The position numbers and the translations under genes are program-made. Below, one piece after another: positions 1 to 9,556 of a DNA stretch of 53,064 nt. A model generated the notes under the pieces. It was not told where the DNA came from, did not search any database, and was given only the letters and a program-made list of their open reading frames with translations. Source of the stretch: Planctomycetota bacterium. Its GTDB lineage: Bacteria > Planctomycetota > UBA8742 > UBA2392. Position 1 is the stretch's first letter; each line of letters starts with the position of its first letter. The stretch covers positions 1 to 53,064 of the forward strand of contig JAMQHL010000002.1 of NCBI GenBank assembly GCA_025993795.1. The letters run 5' to 3'.

Positions 1-257
1 CCGGCGGCATGACACCCAGCTATGCGGCATTGCAGTCGGCTTGCCAGACCTATCCGGCTGATCTGGACAAGTTCTTCTTCGTCACCGACGGCTACCCCAA
101 CATCACCGGCAGCTCAAGCCAGATTCTGGCCGACTTTCCGGCCTGGTGGAACAAGTTTGACGATTGCCAACTGATCTGCATCTGCATTGCAGGCGGTGGC
201 GCCAGCTTCATGCAGCAACTGGCAGCACTTGGCGGCGGCACCTACATCGCCGCATAG
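1..257 (+). CDS. von Willebrand factor A domain protein, C-terminal fragment
   Basis: Only the last 85 or so codons are inside the window; the frame is open to the left edge (reading from base 3), so the gene starts upstream. The fragment begins with GGMTPSYAAL, which matches the second metal-binding loop of a MIDAS site. It continues with FFVTDGYPN, the third loop (TDG), and ends with a typical vWA beta strand and helix (LICICIAGGG, then FMQQLAALGGGTYIAA). It stops directly after the domain, so vWA is the C-terminal domain of the protein. vWA domains bind protein partners through a metal ion; neither substrate nor partner can be told from this piece. The protein at 20643-22121 ends in the same way, also in a vWA domain. 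A strong hairpin follows the stop codon. The domain call is firm, the function unknown. Confidence 0.75.
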   Translation, partial: GGMTPSYAALQSACQTYPADLDKFFFVTDGYPNITGSSSQILADFPAWWNKFDDCQLICICIAGGGASFMQQLAALGGGTYIAA

Positions 258-282
258 GTACACGTGCTGGGTCATGATTTCA

Positions 283-308
283 GGGGAGCCTGCGGGCTCC
301 CCTCTTCA
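283..308 (+). terminator. Rho-independent-type terminator after the vWA gene
   Basis: A perfect 8-bp stem, GGGGAGCC (283-290) and GGCTCCCC (295-302), closes a TGCG tetraloop and is followed by the pyrimidine-rich TCTTCATT. It lies 26 bp after the vWA stop and separates that gene from the DUF1513 gene. The T tract is interrupted, so termination may be only partial. Confidence 0.65.
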
Positions 309-406
309 TTACCCGGTGTTCAAGCATGAAATCCGGACAAGCGGGACCCCGCAAGTGTTGCGGCAACACGGTGGTCACCCACGGCGAAGCATGCCAGAAT
401 AACCCC

Positions 407-1627
407 ATGACCCCAAGCCATCCCAATAACTCACGCCGCCGCTTCCTCGTGGGCTCTCTGGCCGCGAGCGCGGGCTTGCTCGCTGCCTGCGGCGCCGGCG
501 AAAATGCTGCGCCCAACTCGCTACCGGCCAACGCCGGCAGCGACCCCAAGGTTCCGCACGAGTTCAAGCGCGGCGCCCTGGGCAGTGTCATCGGCGGCGG
601 AGTTGCCGACGTGAACGGCGCCAAACAGTTTTTTGTCGGCATCATTGACCTTGACGCCGACAAACCCCAGGCACGCACGATCAGCGACATCGGTTTCCTG
701 GGCCACGGCTTTTCGCCAAACCCGGTCAAGCCGACCACAGCCGTCGTGTGCGAGAAACACGGACAGGGCTGCTGCGAAATTGACATGGTGAAGGGCAAGG
801 TGTTGCGGCGCATTCGCACCACCCAGGGCCGCGAGTTTTACGGCCACGGCGCGTTCACGCCCGACGGCAAGCTGTTCTACTGTACCGAAGCTGAGGTCGG
901 TGATTCCAGCTATGCCGGAGTGCTGGCTGTGCGTGACGGTGAGAGCTTTGAGCTGAAAGCCGAGAGCTTCCCGACGCACGGGGTTGCACCCCACGACTGC
1001 ATTCTGGTTGACAATGGCGCAACGCTGGTGATTACCAACGGCGGCGGCCCGATCAGCAGCCCTGACGAGCCCGCGGGCATCGCCTATGTCGATGTGAAGA
1101 CCGGGGCGGCCCGGCGCGTGCTGAAGTTCCGCGACGAGAAGATCAACGCCGGCCACATCGCGATTACTTCGCGCGGCGAACTGGCATGCGTCTCGGCGCC
1201 CCGCGAAGGCATTCCGCAGACCAAAGAGGGCGAGCCCAACCCGGCCTGGCTTGGCGCGATCAGTTTCTACGATCCGGCGACCGACAAGCTGGTAACGGCT
1301 GAAGACCCGATCCGCGCCAAAATGAAAGGCGAAACGCTGAGTGTCGCGATCCATGAGCCCAGCATGGTCGTCGCTGCCACGAACCCCTCTGGCGATCTTG
1401 TCACATTCTGGGACTTCAAGACCGGCAAGCTGGTGCACAAGATTGAAGGCGAGCTCCAGTGGCCGCGCGGTATCAGCCTGACCCTCGACGGCAACTATTT
1501 CGCGGTGACCTATGACCGCGAAACCAGGCTGGTGTTGCTGGATGCCGAGACGTTCCTGCCCGTGGCCGGCACGAGCGTAGACCGCAGCTTCATCAGCGGC
1601 AGCCACAACCTGGTCTACAAGCTGTAA
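407..1627 (+). CDS. Tat-exported DUF1513 family lipoprotein (beta-propeller-like)
   Basis: This 406-residue protein starts with a twin-arginine signal (SRRRFLVGSLAAS, residues 9-21) ending in a lipobox, LAAC, with Cys28 as the probable lipid-modified residue. It should be exported folded and anchored on a membrane. The mature part matches DUF1513: GHGFSPNPVKPTTAVVCEK, then REFYGHGAFTPDGKLFYCTE, THGVAPHD and a repeated beta-sheet pattern that suggests a propeller. In other bacteria DUF1513 proteins are often encoded beside iron-uptake genes; no such neighbour is present here, so a link to iron is not supported locally. I chose the ATG at 407 because the Tat motif follows at once; an upstream in-frame ATG at 326 would add 27 residues before the signal. 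CAGAAT stands 6 nt before this ATG, a weak -10-like box. Family call good, role unknown. Confidence 0.8.
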   Translation: MTPSHPNNSRRRFLVGSLAASAGLLAACGAGENAAPNSLPANAGSDPKVPHEFKRGALGSVIGGGVADVNGAKQFFVGIIDLDADKPQARTISDIGFLGHGFSPNPVKPTTAVVCEKHGQGCCEIDMVKGKVLRRIRTTQGREFYGHGAFTPDGKLFYCTEAEVGDSSYAGVLAVRDGESFELKAESFPTHGVAPHDCILVDNGATLVITNGGGPISSPDEPAGIAYVDVKTGAARRVLKFRDEKINAGHIAITSRGELACVSAPREGIPQTKEGEPNPAWLGAISFYDPATDKLVTAEDPIRAKMKGETLSVAIHEPSMVVAATNPSGDLVTFWDFKTGKLVHKIEGELQWPRGISLTLDGNYFAVTYDRETRLVLLDAETFLPVAGTSVDRSFISGSHNLVYKL

Positions 1628-1710
1628 GTGCGCGGCACCGAATCAGCGCCTTCGAATGCGCGCTTCTGTCGTCGTTTCCCAAGCGACGGGTGTTTGCTAA
1701 AACTTCTGCC

Positions 1711-3978
1711 ATGGCACGCAACCAGCCCAAACCCGCAGACGAAGGCGCAATCCTGCGCGAGATCGCCACGAAGAAAATCGAGGCTGAACGTATCCGGGTG
1801 CAACAGCTTACGCAGGAAAATGAAAAGCTGCGAACGATTGCAGCCGACCTGCAGAAGAAAATCAGCGTAGCCAACGCCAAGGTCAGCGAGCTCGAACGCA
1901 AGCTCAAGCTGGGCTTGAACGACGCCCAGAAAGAGTTTGACCAGGAGATCAAGGGCGAGCGCGAATCACTCAGCGCCGAGATCAAAGACCTGAAAGAGCG
2001 CCACCAGATCGAAATCCAGAAAGAGCGCGACCGCTGGGAAAAGCGCGTTGCCGACCTTGAAGCCAGGCACGCCAAAGATGTTGAGCGCCAGCAACAGCGC
2101 GGCGAACGCGAAATACAGAAGGTGCAGGGCACGGCTGAGTCGATAGAGCAGCGCCTTACCGACCTGCAGGAATCACTGGATAACGAACGCAAGGCCCGAC
2201 AGGAAGCAGAACAGCGCCTGCGGAACCTCGACCAGACCGCCAAGCGCATTGGCGTGCGCACAGGCCAGGTCACCGGGTTTGAAGTCGAAACGCCCGAAGA
2301 GTTGCTGGATGTACTGGGCGAACTGGATGCCGAGGCGCCGCTTAAGGTGATGCGCGCCGCGGTGCGCGACTTGCGCGGCGCCGCCAGCAACGTGGAGCGC
2401 GTGTTTGCCCGGGCGATCAAAGCCGACGAAGGCCGCAAAGAACTGCATGACGCAGGCATCCAGTTCAATGAAGCGCGTGGCCTGCCCAACACCGAAGACC
2501 TGCCACCCAGCGCCGCCATGCTGGTCGAGGAAGCCTTTAACCTGATTGGTGAAGAAGTTGGCGAGCGCATCAAGGGCCGCCACTACTCGGCGCTGATCAG
2601 CGCCATGGCCAATGAGCTTGTGCGCGTATTGCGCAATCAGCGCGAAGGCATGGACAAGTTGCAGCGCCTGGTGGAAATCGCGGAAGGCACAGAGCTGGCA
2701 ACCAGTGCGCGTCTGCTGCTCAAGGGCGCCACCGGCCACCAGCAGGAGATCGCCGCCGCCAAGCTGCTTCAGGATGAGTTGAAGCAGGTACAGGCCGAAG
2801 CGCGCGAGCAGAAGGGCAAAGTCAAGAAGCTCTATGCCAGCGCCGAAAGCGGCATGGCAGGCGAATGGGCGCTGAACGCACTGCAGGCAATTGCTTCGCT
2901 GCAGGCGTTGCCCGCACCCGACCGTGAGGCGATCCGGCGCCCGCTGTACAACCGCGTGGTCGAAAGCGCCAAGCTGGTGCAGGAACGCATCGACGCAGCC
3001 ATCAACCTTGGCGCAGGCGCCGAAGCCGCGCTGCGCGAAGCTGACGAAGCCTTCGCGGGCATGGAAGGCCTGGTCGCAAACATGAACGAGCTCGTGGTGA
3101 CAGCCCGCCGCCAGCTCATGAACAAGGTCGACGGCGAGCACGAAGCGCGCACCAAGCTTGAAGCGGCCCGCCGCGCAGTCGGCGAACTGGGCAAACGCGG
3201 CGCGCGCGCCATGGCGATTTTTGACGAAGCCTTCAAGGCGGCAGAAATGCTGCTCAACCAGTGGAAGGCAACCTACAAGGCCTACTCCGGCCTCGCGCGC
3301 GACGTTGACCGAATTGAAGGCAGCATCGAAGGCGCCATGCTTGACATCAACCAGCCCCTGGAAAGCGAACAAGGCCGCAAGCTCTACGGCATCATCCACG
3401 ACCTGAGCGAGCACCTGCCCGAGTTCCGCAGTCTCCAGATTCTGCGGCAGCGGATGTTCTTCCACCTCGAGAACGCCAAGCAGCGCCTGCCCGAGCTCAA
3501 GGCCGCTCGCGAAACCAGCCACCGCATCATGCGCGCCGTCGGCGAGCCGGACCACCACGACCATGCCCGCCAGTACCAGCTATCCATGGCAAGGCTGTAC
3601 GACACATGGGCCTACCTTGAAGAAGTGCGCGGCGGCACCCACAGCCAGCTCGCCGTCGCCGCCGAGCAGATTGAACCGCTGATCGGCGAAACGCTGCTGT
3701 GGCTCAGCAGCACCAACATCGACCAGGTCAGCGACTACGAACGCGATGAGGCCATGTACACCGCGTCTTACGTGCGCAAGCTCAAGCGCCATGTGTTAGG
3801 CATCCATGACCTTGCAAAGCAAAGCCGCGGCAGCGGCACGGAGCTCACGGCGCAGTTTGAGCACCGCCTTGACACCATGCAGTTCCCGCCCGAGTGGCAG
3901 CACATCCTGCGGCGCTTGAAGAAACAGGGTGGCCCGCAGGACGCCGACATCTCGCCGACCGAACACGAACCGCGCTAG
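1711..3978 (+). CDS. Large cytoplasmic coiled-coil protein of unknown function
   Basis: The protein has 755 residues from the ATG at 1711; a GTG at 1690 would add seven. There is no signal peptide and no membrane segment. Residues 10 to about 190 are a nearly unbroken charged heptad coiled coil (runs such as KIEAERIRVQQLTQENEKL), followed by an alpha-helical, Ala/Glu/Arg-rich body up to a charged tail. No ATP-binding P-loop is visible, so it is not an SMC ATPase despite the similar composition. I recognise no catalytic motif. The helical body has several His/Asp-rich turns (GEPDHHDHARQY near residue 612) that could bind metal, but this is a guess. It lies 38 bp before uup in the same direction, so the two could be co-transcribed. 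A scaffold or cell-envelope organising role would fit, but is inference only. Confidence 0.8.
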   Translation: MARNQPKPADEGAILREIATKKIEAERIRVQQLTQENEKLRTIAADLQKKISVANAKVSELERKLKLGLNDAQKEFDQEIKGERESLSAEIKDLKERHQIEIQKERDRWEKRVADLEARHAKDVERQQQRGEREIQKVQGTAESIEQRLTDLQESLDNERKARQEAEQRLRNLDQTAKRIGVRTGQVTGFEVETPEELLDVLGELDAEAPLKVMRAAVRDLRGAASNVERVFARAIKADEGRKELHDAGIQFNEARGLPNTEDLPPSAAMLVEEAFNLIGEEVGERIKGRHYSALISAMANELVRVLRNQREGMDKLQRLVEIAEGTELATSARLLLKGATGHQQEIAAAKLLQDELKQVQAEAREQKGKVKKLYASAESGMAGEWALNALQAIASLQALPAPDREAIRRPLYNRVVESAKLVQERIDAAINLGAGAEAALREADEAFAGMEGLVANMNELVVTARRQLMNKVDGEHEARTKLEAARRAVGELGKRGARAMAIFDEAFKAAEMLLNQWKATYKAYSGLARDVDRIEGSIEGAMLDINQPLESEQGRKLYGIIHDLSEHLPEFRSLQILRQRMFFHLENAKQRLPELKAARETSHRIMRAVGEPDHHDHARQYQLSMARLYDTWAYLEEVRGGTHSQLAVAAEQIEPLIGETLLWLSSTNIDQVSDYERDEAMYTASYVRKLKRHVLGIHDLAKQSRGSGTELTAQFEHRLDTMQFPPEWQHILRRLKKQGGPQDADISPTEHEPR

Positions 3979-4004
3979 CCCCCGTTGCAGCCCGCGTTCT
4001 TTGA

Positions 4005-4019
4005 TATGCTCGCGGCATG
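4005..4019 (+). promoter_or_regulatory. TANNNT -10 box 6 nt before the uup ATG (leaderless-type start)
   Basis: TATGCT occupies 4005-4010 and the ATG begins at 4017, leaving 6 nt. No Shine-Dalgarno sequence fits in that gap. Transcription would begin at or next to the A of ATG. The spacing is the same at 24503 and 28192. Confidence 0.5.
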
Positions 4020-5927
4020 TCGATCCTCGCCCTGAACAACGTAACCAAGAGCTACGACAGCCGTGTGCTGTTCAAGGGCGTCAGCTTTGGCCTCGCCAGC
4101 AGGGAACGCGTAGGTCTCGTCGGACCAAACGGCGAGGGCAAGTCAACGCTGCTGCGATTGCTCGCCGGGCTCGAAACTCCGGACCAAGGCCAGCGCATCG
4201 CCGCCGCCGGTCTGCGCATCGGCTTCATTTCTCAGGAACCCAGGCTGGAACCCGACCTGCGCGTGCGCGATGCCGTCCGGGCCGGCCTTGGCAACCGCAA
4301 CGCACTGCACGCCCGGATTGAAGAGCTGCACGATTCCATGGCACGCCCTGGGCTGACGCCGGAAGCACTCTCTGAGCTGATTGACATGCAATCGCAGTAT
4401 GAGGCGCGACTGGCTGAAATGGGCGGCCACAACGTCGAGCACCGCGTCGAAGAAATGATCGGTCATCTCGGACTGCGCGAGCCCGACGCCCTGTGTGGAA
4501 CGCTGTCCGGGGGCGAGGCTCGCCGCGTTTCACTGGCTGCCATGCTGTTGTCACAGCCCGATGTCCTGCTGCTGGACGAGCCGACGAACCATCTGGACGT
4601 GGTGGCGATTGACTGGCTGGAAAGTTTTCTGCTGGCCAGCCGCACGCCGCTGGTGATGGTCACGCACGATCGCTATTTCCTTGATCGTATCGTCCATCGC
4701 ATCCTTGAGGTTGACCGCGCCAGGCTGTACTCGACCGATGGCGGCTACCACGACTTCCTGGTGCAGCAGGCGACGCGGCTTGAGGCGGAGTCAAACACCG
4801 AGCAGAACCGACTGGCGACGATTCGACGCGAGACAGTCTGGATACGACGCGGCGCCCATGGCCGTACCACCAAGGAAAAGGCCCGCGTGGGCCGCTATCG
4901 CGAGATGACACAGCAGGCTGACCTGGAGACAAGGCTTGACCTGGCGTTCGAGATTCCGCCGGGCCCGCGCCTCGGCGGCAAAGTCATTCGCATCGAGCAC
5001 GTAAACAAGAGCTACGGGGCACGCGCAGTTCTGCGCGACGTAACGGTCGAGCTCAGCGCGGGCATGCGCCTTGGCATCGTGGGCGCCAACGGCACCGGCA
5101 AGACCACGTTGCTGCGCATACTCACGGGCAAGCTGGCGCCCGACGCGGGCACGGTCGAAATCGGCGAAACCGTAAAGGTGGCAAGCATTGACCAGTCGCG
5201 CAGTGTGCTCGATGAAACCAAGAGCGTCGTCGAGGAAGTCGCGGGCCAGGCCGACGGCTTGGTGAAAGTGGACGGCCAGGTCCAGCGCGTTGCGCCGTTT
5301 CTTGAGCAATTCCTGTTTCCCGGCCAGCGCAAGCACACAAGAATTCGCGAGCTCTCGGGTGGCGAGCGCAACCGCGTGCTGCTGGCCAAGCTGCTGCTGC
5401 AGCACGGCAATGTGCTGGCGCTGGACGAGCCGACAAACGACCTCGACCTCCCCACACTGCGAGCCCTCGAAGAAGCGCTGTGCGCCTTTGGCGGCGTCGT
5501 GCTCGTCGTCAGCCACGACCGTTACTTTCTTGACCGGGTGTGCACGCGCATTCTCTATCTCGATGGCAGCGGCAACGCGCGCTTTCACGAAGGTGATCTC
5601 GAAGGGCTGCTGGCTGAGCTGCGCCAAGCCGGCCAGCCTGACACGCCGGCCCCGGTGCCGGCGCGCGAGCGCCCCGACGAAAAGGCCCGCCGGGCACGCA
5701 AGAAAGCTGAAAACGAACTCAAGCGGCTGCCCGAACGCATCGAGCAGCTTGAAGCCGAATGCCTCTCCCTCGACGACCAGATGGCCGACGCCGGCCTCTA
5801 CACGAAAGAGGGCGGCAAAGCCGAAGCGGCCAAGCTCGCCGCTCGGCGCCAGGCACTGGCGACTGAACTCGAGGCCCTGTATGCGAAATGGCAGGAGCTG
5901 GAGGCCCTGACGGCTTCAGCGGAGTAG
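4017..5927 (+). CDS. uup: ABC-F family ATPase, Uup type
   Basis: The 636-residue protein has two fused ABC ATPase domains and no membrane part, as in ABC-F proteins that act on ribosomes or on DNA structures. Domain 1 has Walker A GPNGEGKST (36-44), signature LSGGEARR (near 163) and Walker B LLLDEPTNHLD (near 184). Domain 2 has GANGTGKTT (near 356), LSGGERNR (near 447) and LALDEPTNDLD (near 466). Between them is the linker VWIRRGAHGRTTKEKARVGR, characteristic of Uup. Residues about 555-635 form the C-terminal coiled coil seen in Uup, rich in Lys, Arg and Glu. Glu40 in the first P-loop is somewhat unusual, but the lysine is kept. In Escherichia coli Uup affects precise transposon excision and ribosome-associated functions; which applies here is unknown. 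The start is a putative leaderless ATG. Confidence 0.93.
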   Translation: MSILALNNVTKSYDSRVLFKGVSFGLASRERVGLVGPNGEGKSTLLRLLAGLETPDQGQRIAAAGLRIGFISQEPRLEPDLRVRDAVRAGLGNRNALHARIEELHDSMARPGLTPEALSELIDMQSQYEARLAEMGGHNVEHRVEEMIGHLGLREPDALCGTLSGGEARRVSLAAMLLSQPDVLLLDEPTNHLDVVAIDWLESFLLASRTPLVMVTHDRYFLDRIVHRILEVDRARLYSTDGGYHDFLVQQATRLEAESNTEQNRLATIRRETVWIRRGAHGRTTKEKARVGRYREMTQQADLETRLDLAFEIPPGPRLGGKVIRIEHVNKSYGARAVLRDVTVELSAGMRLGIVGANGTGKTTLLRILTGKLAPDAGTVEIGETVKVASIDQSRSVLDETKSVVEEVAGQADGLVKVDGQVQRVAPFLEQFLFPGQRKHTRIRELSGGERNRVLLAKLLLQHGNVLALDEPTNDLDLPTLRALEEALCAFGGVVLVVSHDRYFLDRVCTRILYLDGSGNARFHEGDLEGLLAELRQAGQPDTPAPVPARERPDEKARRARKKAENELKRLPERIEQLEAECLSLDDQMADAGLYTKEGGKAEAAKLAARRQALATELEALYAKWQELEALTASAE

Positions 5928-5990
5928 CCGGGGACGATTCGCCTCCGCGACGAGCACAGGCCGCAGCTGTTTCGCCGAGATTGCCGACTT

Positions 5991-7580
5991 TCACGGCTGC
6001 ATTGCCTTCCAGAGCGCGGGGTGAAAGCGCTTCAGGGCGTTGAACTCTGCCGGAGAGCGTTGCTGCATTCTTTCTAACAGCGCCTGTTTCAGCTCCGGCC
6101 GGAACTCCGCGGGCAGCCAACCCCTGAAGATGGTTGCCGGCCGATTTTCTTTCGTTGCCGCTTCAAGTTCTGCCAGTAGTGCGCGGCCGGCGAATACACT
6201 CTCCTCGATCAACGTTCCGTGCTTCAGCTTCAGGGCGGCGTAGGCGCGCTCCATGCCACCCAGCAGCTCGCGCAACACGACCAGCCATCTCCGTTGTGGT
6301 GGCCCGGCGCGCAGACGCGACGTGCCTTGCTGTGCCATTGCCGTCGTAGCCGACGACACCGCAATGCGCAGCCGCCAGATATCGCAGAACTCTGGAATGT
6401 AGATTGCCGATGCCGCAATCTCGAACTCGGTACGCGAACGCTCGATCAACTCGTGGGCCGCCAGCTCGTGGCCGCAAAGCAGTTCAAGCCCCGCCTGCGA
6501 AGCGAGTGTGGCCGCGTAACGCTGGTGGGCGTCATACTCTTGCGCGATCTCTGCGGCTTGCGCGAACAGTTTGCGCGCGTCCTCAAGGCGGCCGGTCCGG
6601 CTGCAAACGTCGGCGAGGTTTGACGAGCAGAACGCGTACGAGCCACGCATGCCTGCCATGCGAAAAAAGTCCATCGATTCGCGGATGAATTGCTCAGCCT
6701 CATGCAGCTCGCCGGTCAGCAGCAGTTGCCGTCCGAGATTCGAACGCGCCTGGGCGGAACCCACGTCGTTGCCGATACGACGAAATGCTTCAATCAGCGC
6801 GCGATACTCGGTAATTGCCTCATCGCGTCTGCCACTGGCCGAAAGCAGGTTGGCAAGGTTGCCGCGCGTCGCCAATGTCAGGCCTCGATAAGTGTTGCCC
6901 TCAAGCAGTTTCAGCGCGTTCCGCAGGGTTCGCTCGGCCCCCTCGATATCGCCGTCCATATCCTGGAAGTTCGCCCCCGCCGCCATCACCCACCCGACGA
7001 TACCCGCGTCTGACGACCGTTCAGCTGCGGCCACAGCGTCGCGATGCCAGCGAGCCGCCCCGGCAACGTTTCCCATCTGCAATGCGACCAGCGTTCGAGT
7101 CACAAGGGCCTCGGCGACCTGACGGTAGGCCTGCTCTGTCGTTGCCAGCTCAATGCATTGCGCCAAGGACTCGTCCGCGAGCATCGCCTGCCCCACCGTC
7201 CGGTATGCCTGCGCGCTCTCCATGGCTGCCGCTATGTGAAGAAGCGGCCAGAAGCACGGCAGCGCAAGCATGCGTTGTGAGATTGCCAGCACCGCATGAG
7301 GCTGGTGCGCGCGAAGAGCGTAACCCAATGCGCGATACAGATACTGGGTTTCCAGTTGCTGCAGTTCCGCGATTTGCGACTGTGCGGCGCCGTCCTGTGC
7401 GGCGCCGGCGTGATCGGCTAGCTCACGGGCGACCCGGTCAATCTGGCCGCGAAACTCGCCTTCAATCACCCCAATCGCCGCAAGGTGCAGCAAAGAGCGC
7501 GCGGAAGGCACCTGAAGATGATACGCCACCTCGCGATAAATCGCGTGCCGGAACAGGTAGATGTCTTCCGCCGAAGGCAC
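5991..7580 (-). CDS. TPR-repeat protein with an N-terminal FRHAxxRExAY motif (paralogue 1)
   Basis: The protein has 529 residues and starts at a GTG (7580), giving MPSAEDIYLFRHAIYREVAY. This opening is almost the same as that of the genes at 28192 and 29607, which fixes the start. In large STAND-type ATPases and LuxR-like regulators, an FRHxxxRDAAYE segment lies between the ATPase and the TPR array. Here the ATPase is absent and the segment forms the N terminus. The rest is alpha-helical with about ten TPR-like units of about 40 residues (for example GLTLATRGNLANLLSASG and GSAQARSNLGRQLLLTGEL). TPR arrays bind other proteins; the partner is unknown. No signal peptide is present, so it should be cytoplasmic. 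It is transcribed away from the beta-helix gene and converges on uup. Confidence 0.82.
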   Translation of the reverse strand: MPSAEDIYLFRHAIYREVAYHLQVPSARSLLHLAAIGVIEGEFRGQIDRVARELADHAGAAQDGAAQSQIAELQQLETQYLYRALGYALRAHQPHAVLAISQRMLALPCFWPLLHIAAAMESAQAYRTVGQAMLADESLAQCIELATTEQAYRQVAEALVTRTLVALQMGNVAGAARWHRDAVAAAERSSDAGIVGWVMAAGANFQDMDGDIEGAERTLRNALKLLEGNTYRGLTLATRGNLANLLSASGRRDEAITEYRALIEAFRRIGNDVGSAQARSNLGRQLLLTGELHEAEQFIRESMDFFRMAGMRGSYAFCSSNLADVCSRTGRLEDARKLFAQAAEIAQEYDAHQRYAATLASQAGLELLCGHELAAHELIERSRTEFEIAASAIYIPEFCDIWRLRIAVSSATTAMAQQGTSRLRAGPPQRRWLVVLRELLGGMERAYAALKLKHGTLIEESVFAGRALLAELEAATKENRPATIFRGWLPAEFRPELKQALLERMQQRSPAEFNALKRFHPALWKAMQP

Positions 7581-7609
7581 AGTCGCGCCCAGTCTTGCAG
7601 GGGTACGTC

Positions 7610-7616
7610 AGTATAA
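7610..7616 (-). promoter_or_regulatory. Possible -10 box for the TPR gene at 5991-7580
   Basis: On the minus strand TTATACT lies about 29 nt before the GTG start and is close to the -10 consensus. No good -35 is seen at the right distance, and no Shine-Dalgarno sequence is seen in the predicted short leader. The rest of the 248-bp divergent spacer (7581-7828) holds nothing else I recognise except the ribosome binding site of the next gene. Confidence 0.3.
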
Positions 7617-7828
7617 GACGCCAATGCCCCGGTGGTGTGCCGTAACAAATTTCCTGATCCCGTTGCCGGCACTTCTCTTGGCGGCGCGGCCTGGGTTGTG
7701 GTTGGCATTGACGGGCGCGGGCAAAGCCTCGCGCTCATTTTTGCTGGCTACGGCAACCCTGCCACCTAGACTGATGTCTTCGACGCCAAAGGAAGTCATG
7801 CAGACCGGTCCGACCGGCGGAGCCTTGG

Positions 7829-9556
7829 ATGCGTTATCTGGCGCTACTTCTACTGTGCGGGACCCTTTCTGCAGCCGAGATCTTTGTTGCGCCCTCGGGC
7901 AATGACACTACCGGCACCGGTGCCATTGGGGCACCCTATGCGACGCTTTCGCGGGCGCATCAGGCGGCGGGCTCAGGCGACACCATCACTTTTCGCGCGG
8001 GCACATACACCGGCGGCCTGTACATCACCAAGAGCAACCTGACGTTCCAGGGCTACACCGGCGAAACGGCGGTGATTTCGCTGCCGAACAACGTCAACGG
8101 CCAGGACGTTGCCTTCTACCTTGGCACAGCCGGCAACTGCACGGTGCGGCGCCTGACGTTGCAGGGCGGGTATTACTACGCGATCAAGATCGATACCGGG
8201 CCCTGCCTGGTGGAAGACTGCCGCATCCATGGCAGCGGCCGCGACTGTGTGAAAATCCCCGGCGCCGACAACATCACGATCCGCCGTTGCGAGATCTATG
8301 ACAGCGGCTTGCGTGACCCCAGCAACGCCGAGGGCATCGACAACGTCAACGGCGACTACATGCTGGTGCAGGACTGCTACATCCACGACATCGCCACCAA
8401 CGGCGTGTATCCCAAGGGCGGCAGCATCGGCAGCATCATCGAGCGCTGCCTGATTCGCAGCTGTGGCCAGAAGGGCATCAGCATGGCGCAATCCAGCGGC
8501 CTGCAGTTCTACGACACCACGCAGAATCCTGAGTATTACTCATGCCGCGACTGCATTGCCCGCAACAACATCATTGAAGACTGCGTCGGCAGCGGCATTG
8601 ACCTTGAATCAGCCCTGCGCGCCAGGGTCTACAACAACACCATGGTCAACGTGGCGCAGAGCCAGCAGGGCGGCATACGCATCGCCAGCGCCGACAAGGG
8701 CGGCACGGTGGGCATCGTGCAGTGCCGCGACTGCGAGATTCGCAACAACATCATCGTACTGCCCGGCGCCGGCACGCGGCCCGCCGTCTTCATGGGCAAC
8801 AACAGCCATGCCGGAACCCTGACCATGAGCAACAACCGCTACTACAAGACCGGCGGCAGCGCGGTCTTCTGGTGGGAACCGACAAGCTACAGCCTCACGC
8901 TCGCAGCCTGGAAAACCACAAGCGGCACTGACACCAACAGCACCGAGGGCGACCCGCAACTCGCAGCGAGCTGGCACCTGAACACCGGCAGCCCGTGCAT
9001 TGACGCGGGCATGACGCTCTCCGGCTTCAGCGACGACTACGACGGCAACGCACGCAGCGGCACCTGGGACATCGGAGCCGACGAGACCGGCGGCACGGCC
9101 CTGCCCACCCCGCCTGCAGCGGGCACAGTCGGCACCGGTGGCGGACAGCCGGGGGCCGGCACACCCGCCGCACCGACCGGCCTGGCCTACACCGGCACCG
9201 TGGACCTGACCTGGCAGGACAACAGCAGCAACGAAACAGGTTTTCGCATAGAGCGAATGCCCAGCGGCGGCGTCTTCACCACCCTGGCGACGGTGGCAGC
9301 CGACGTCACCAGCCACAGCGACACCACTGCCACTAGTGGCACATGGATCTACCGGGTGATCGCCTACAATGCCGCCGGCGATAGCTCACCAAGCAACCAG
9401 GTTTCGGTGACGGTTGGCGGGGGCAGCGGCGACAAGAAGAAAGGCAGCAGCGGCGGCGGCGGTTGCAACGTCAAGCCTGCAAAGGGCCTGCCTTTCGCGT
9501 TGCTGGCAGCAGCAGCAGCGGCCCTGTGGATGAAACGCCGAACGAGTGTTGCTTAG
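7829..9556 (+). CDS. Secreted right-handed beta-helix protein with Fn3 domain and surface-sorting tail
   Basis: This 575-residue protein has a signal peptide (1-16), then a parallel beta-helix (about 17-415). The helix begins with IFVAPSGNDTTGTG and AGSGDTITFRAGTYTG, the entry typical of DUF1565/pectate-lyase-like proteins, and continues with stacked coils rich in Cys, Asn and Ile. A Gly/Pro linker leads to a fibronectin type III domain (about 447-531). The tail is Gly-rich with Cys546, then a short hydrophobic stretch (554-568) and KRR. This resembles the tripartite MYXO-CTERM/GlyGly-CTERM signals that send proteins to the cell surface. Such folds often bind or cleave polysaccharide, but I see no clear catalytic set. 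GGAG at 7819-7822 is a good ribosome binding site for this ATG. Its 3' end overlaps the convergent gene 9471-14480 by 86 bp. Confidence 0.82.
   Translation: MRYLALLLLCGTLSAAEIFVAPSGNDTTGTGAIGAPYATLSRAHQAAGSGDTITFRAGTYTGGLYITKSNLTFQGYTGETAVISLPNNVNGQDVAFYLGTAGNCTVRRLTLQGGYYYAIKIDTGPCLVEDCRIHGSGRDCVKIPGADNITIRRCEIYDSGLRDPSNAEGIDNVNGDYMLVQDCYIHDIATNGVYPKGGSIGSIIERCLIRSCGQKGISMAQSSGLQFYDTTQNPEYYSCRDCIARNNIIEDCVGSGIDLESALRARVYNNTMVNVAQSQQGGIRIASADKGGTVGIVQCRDCEIRNNIIVLPGAGTRPAVFMGNNSHAGTLTMSNNRYYKTGGSAVFWWEPTSYSLTLAAWKTTSGTDTNSTEGDPQLAASWHLNTGSPCIDAGMTLSGFSDDYDGNARSGTWDIGADETGGTALPTPPAAGTVGTGGGQPGAGTPAAPTGLAYTGTVDLTWQDNSSNETGFRIERMPSGGVFTTLATVAADVTSHSDTTATSGTWIYRVIAYNAAGDSSPSNQVSVTVGGGSGDKKKGSSGGGGCNVKPAKGLPFALLAAAAAALWMKRRTSVA

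Noticed and set aside
521..1606. Long minus-strand open frame antisense to the DUF1513 gene
   Set aside because: It has no recognisable domain and lies across a well-supported gene; high GC content makes such antisense frames common.
2173..3564. 463-codon minus-strand frame antisense to the coiled-coil gene
   Set aside because: It is the shadow of regular Lys/Glu/Ala codons in the coiled coil and has no family match.
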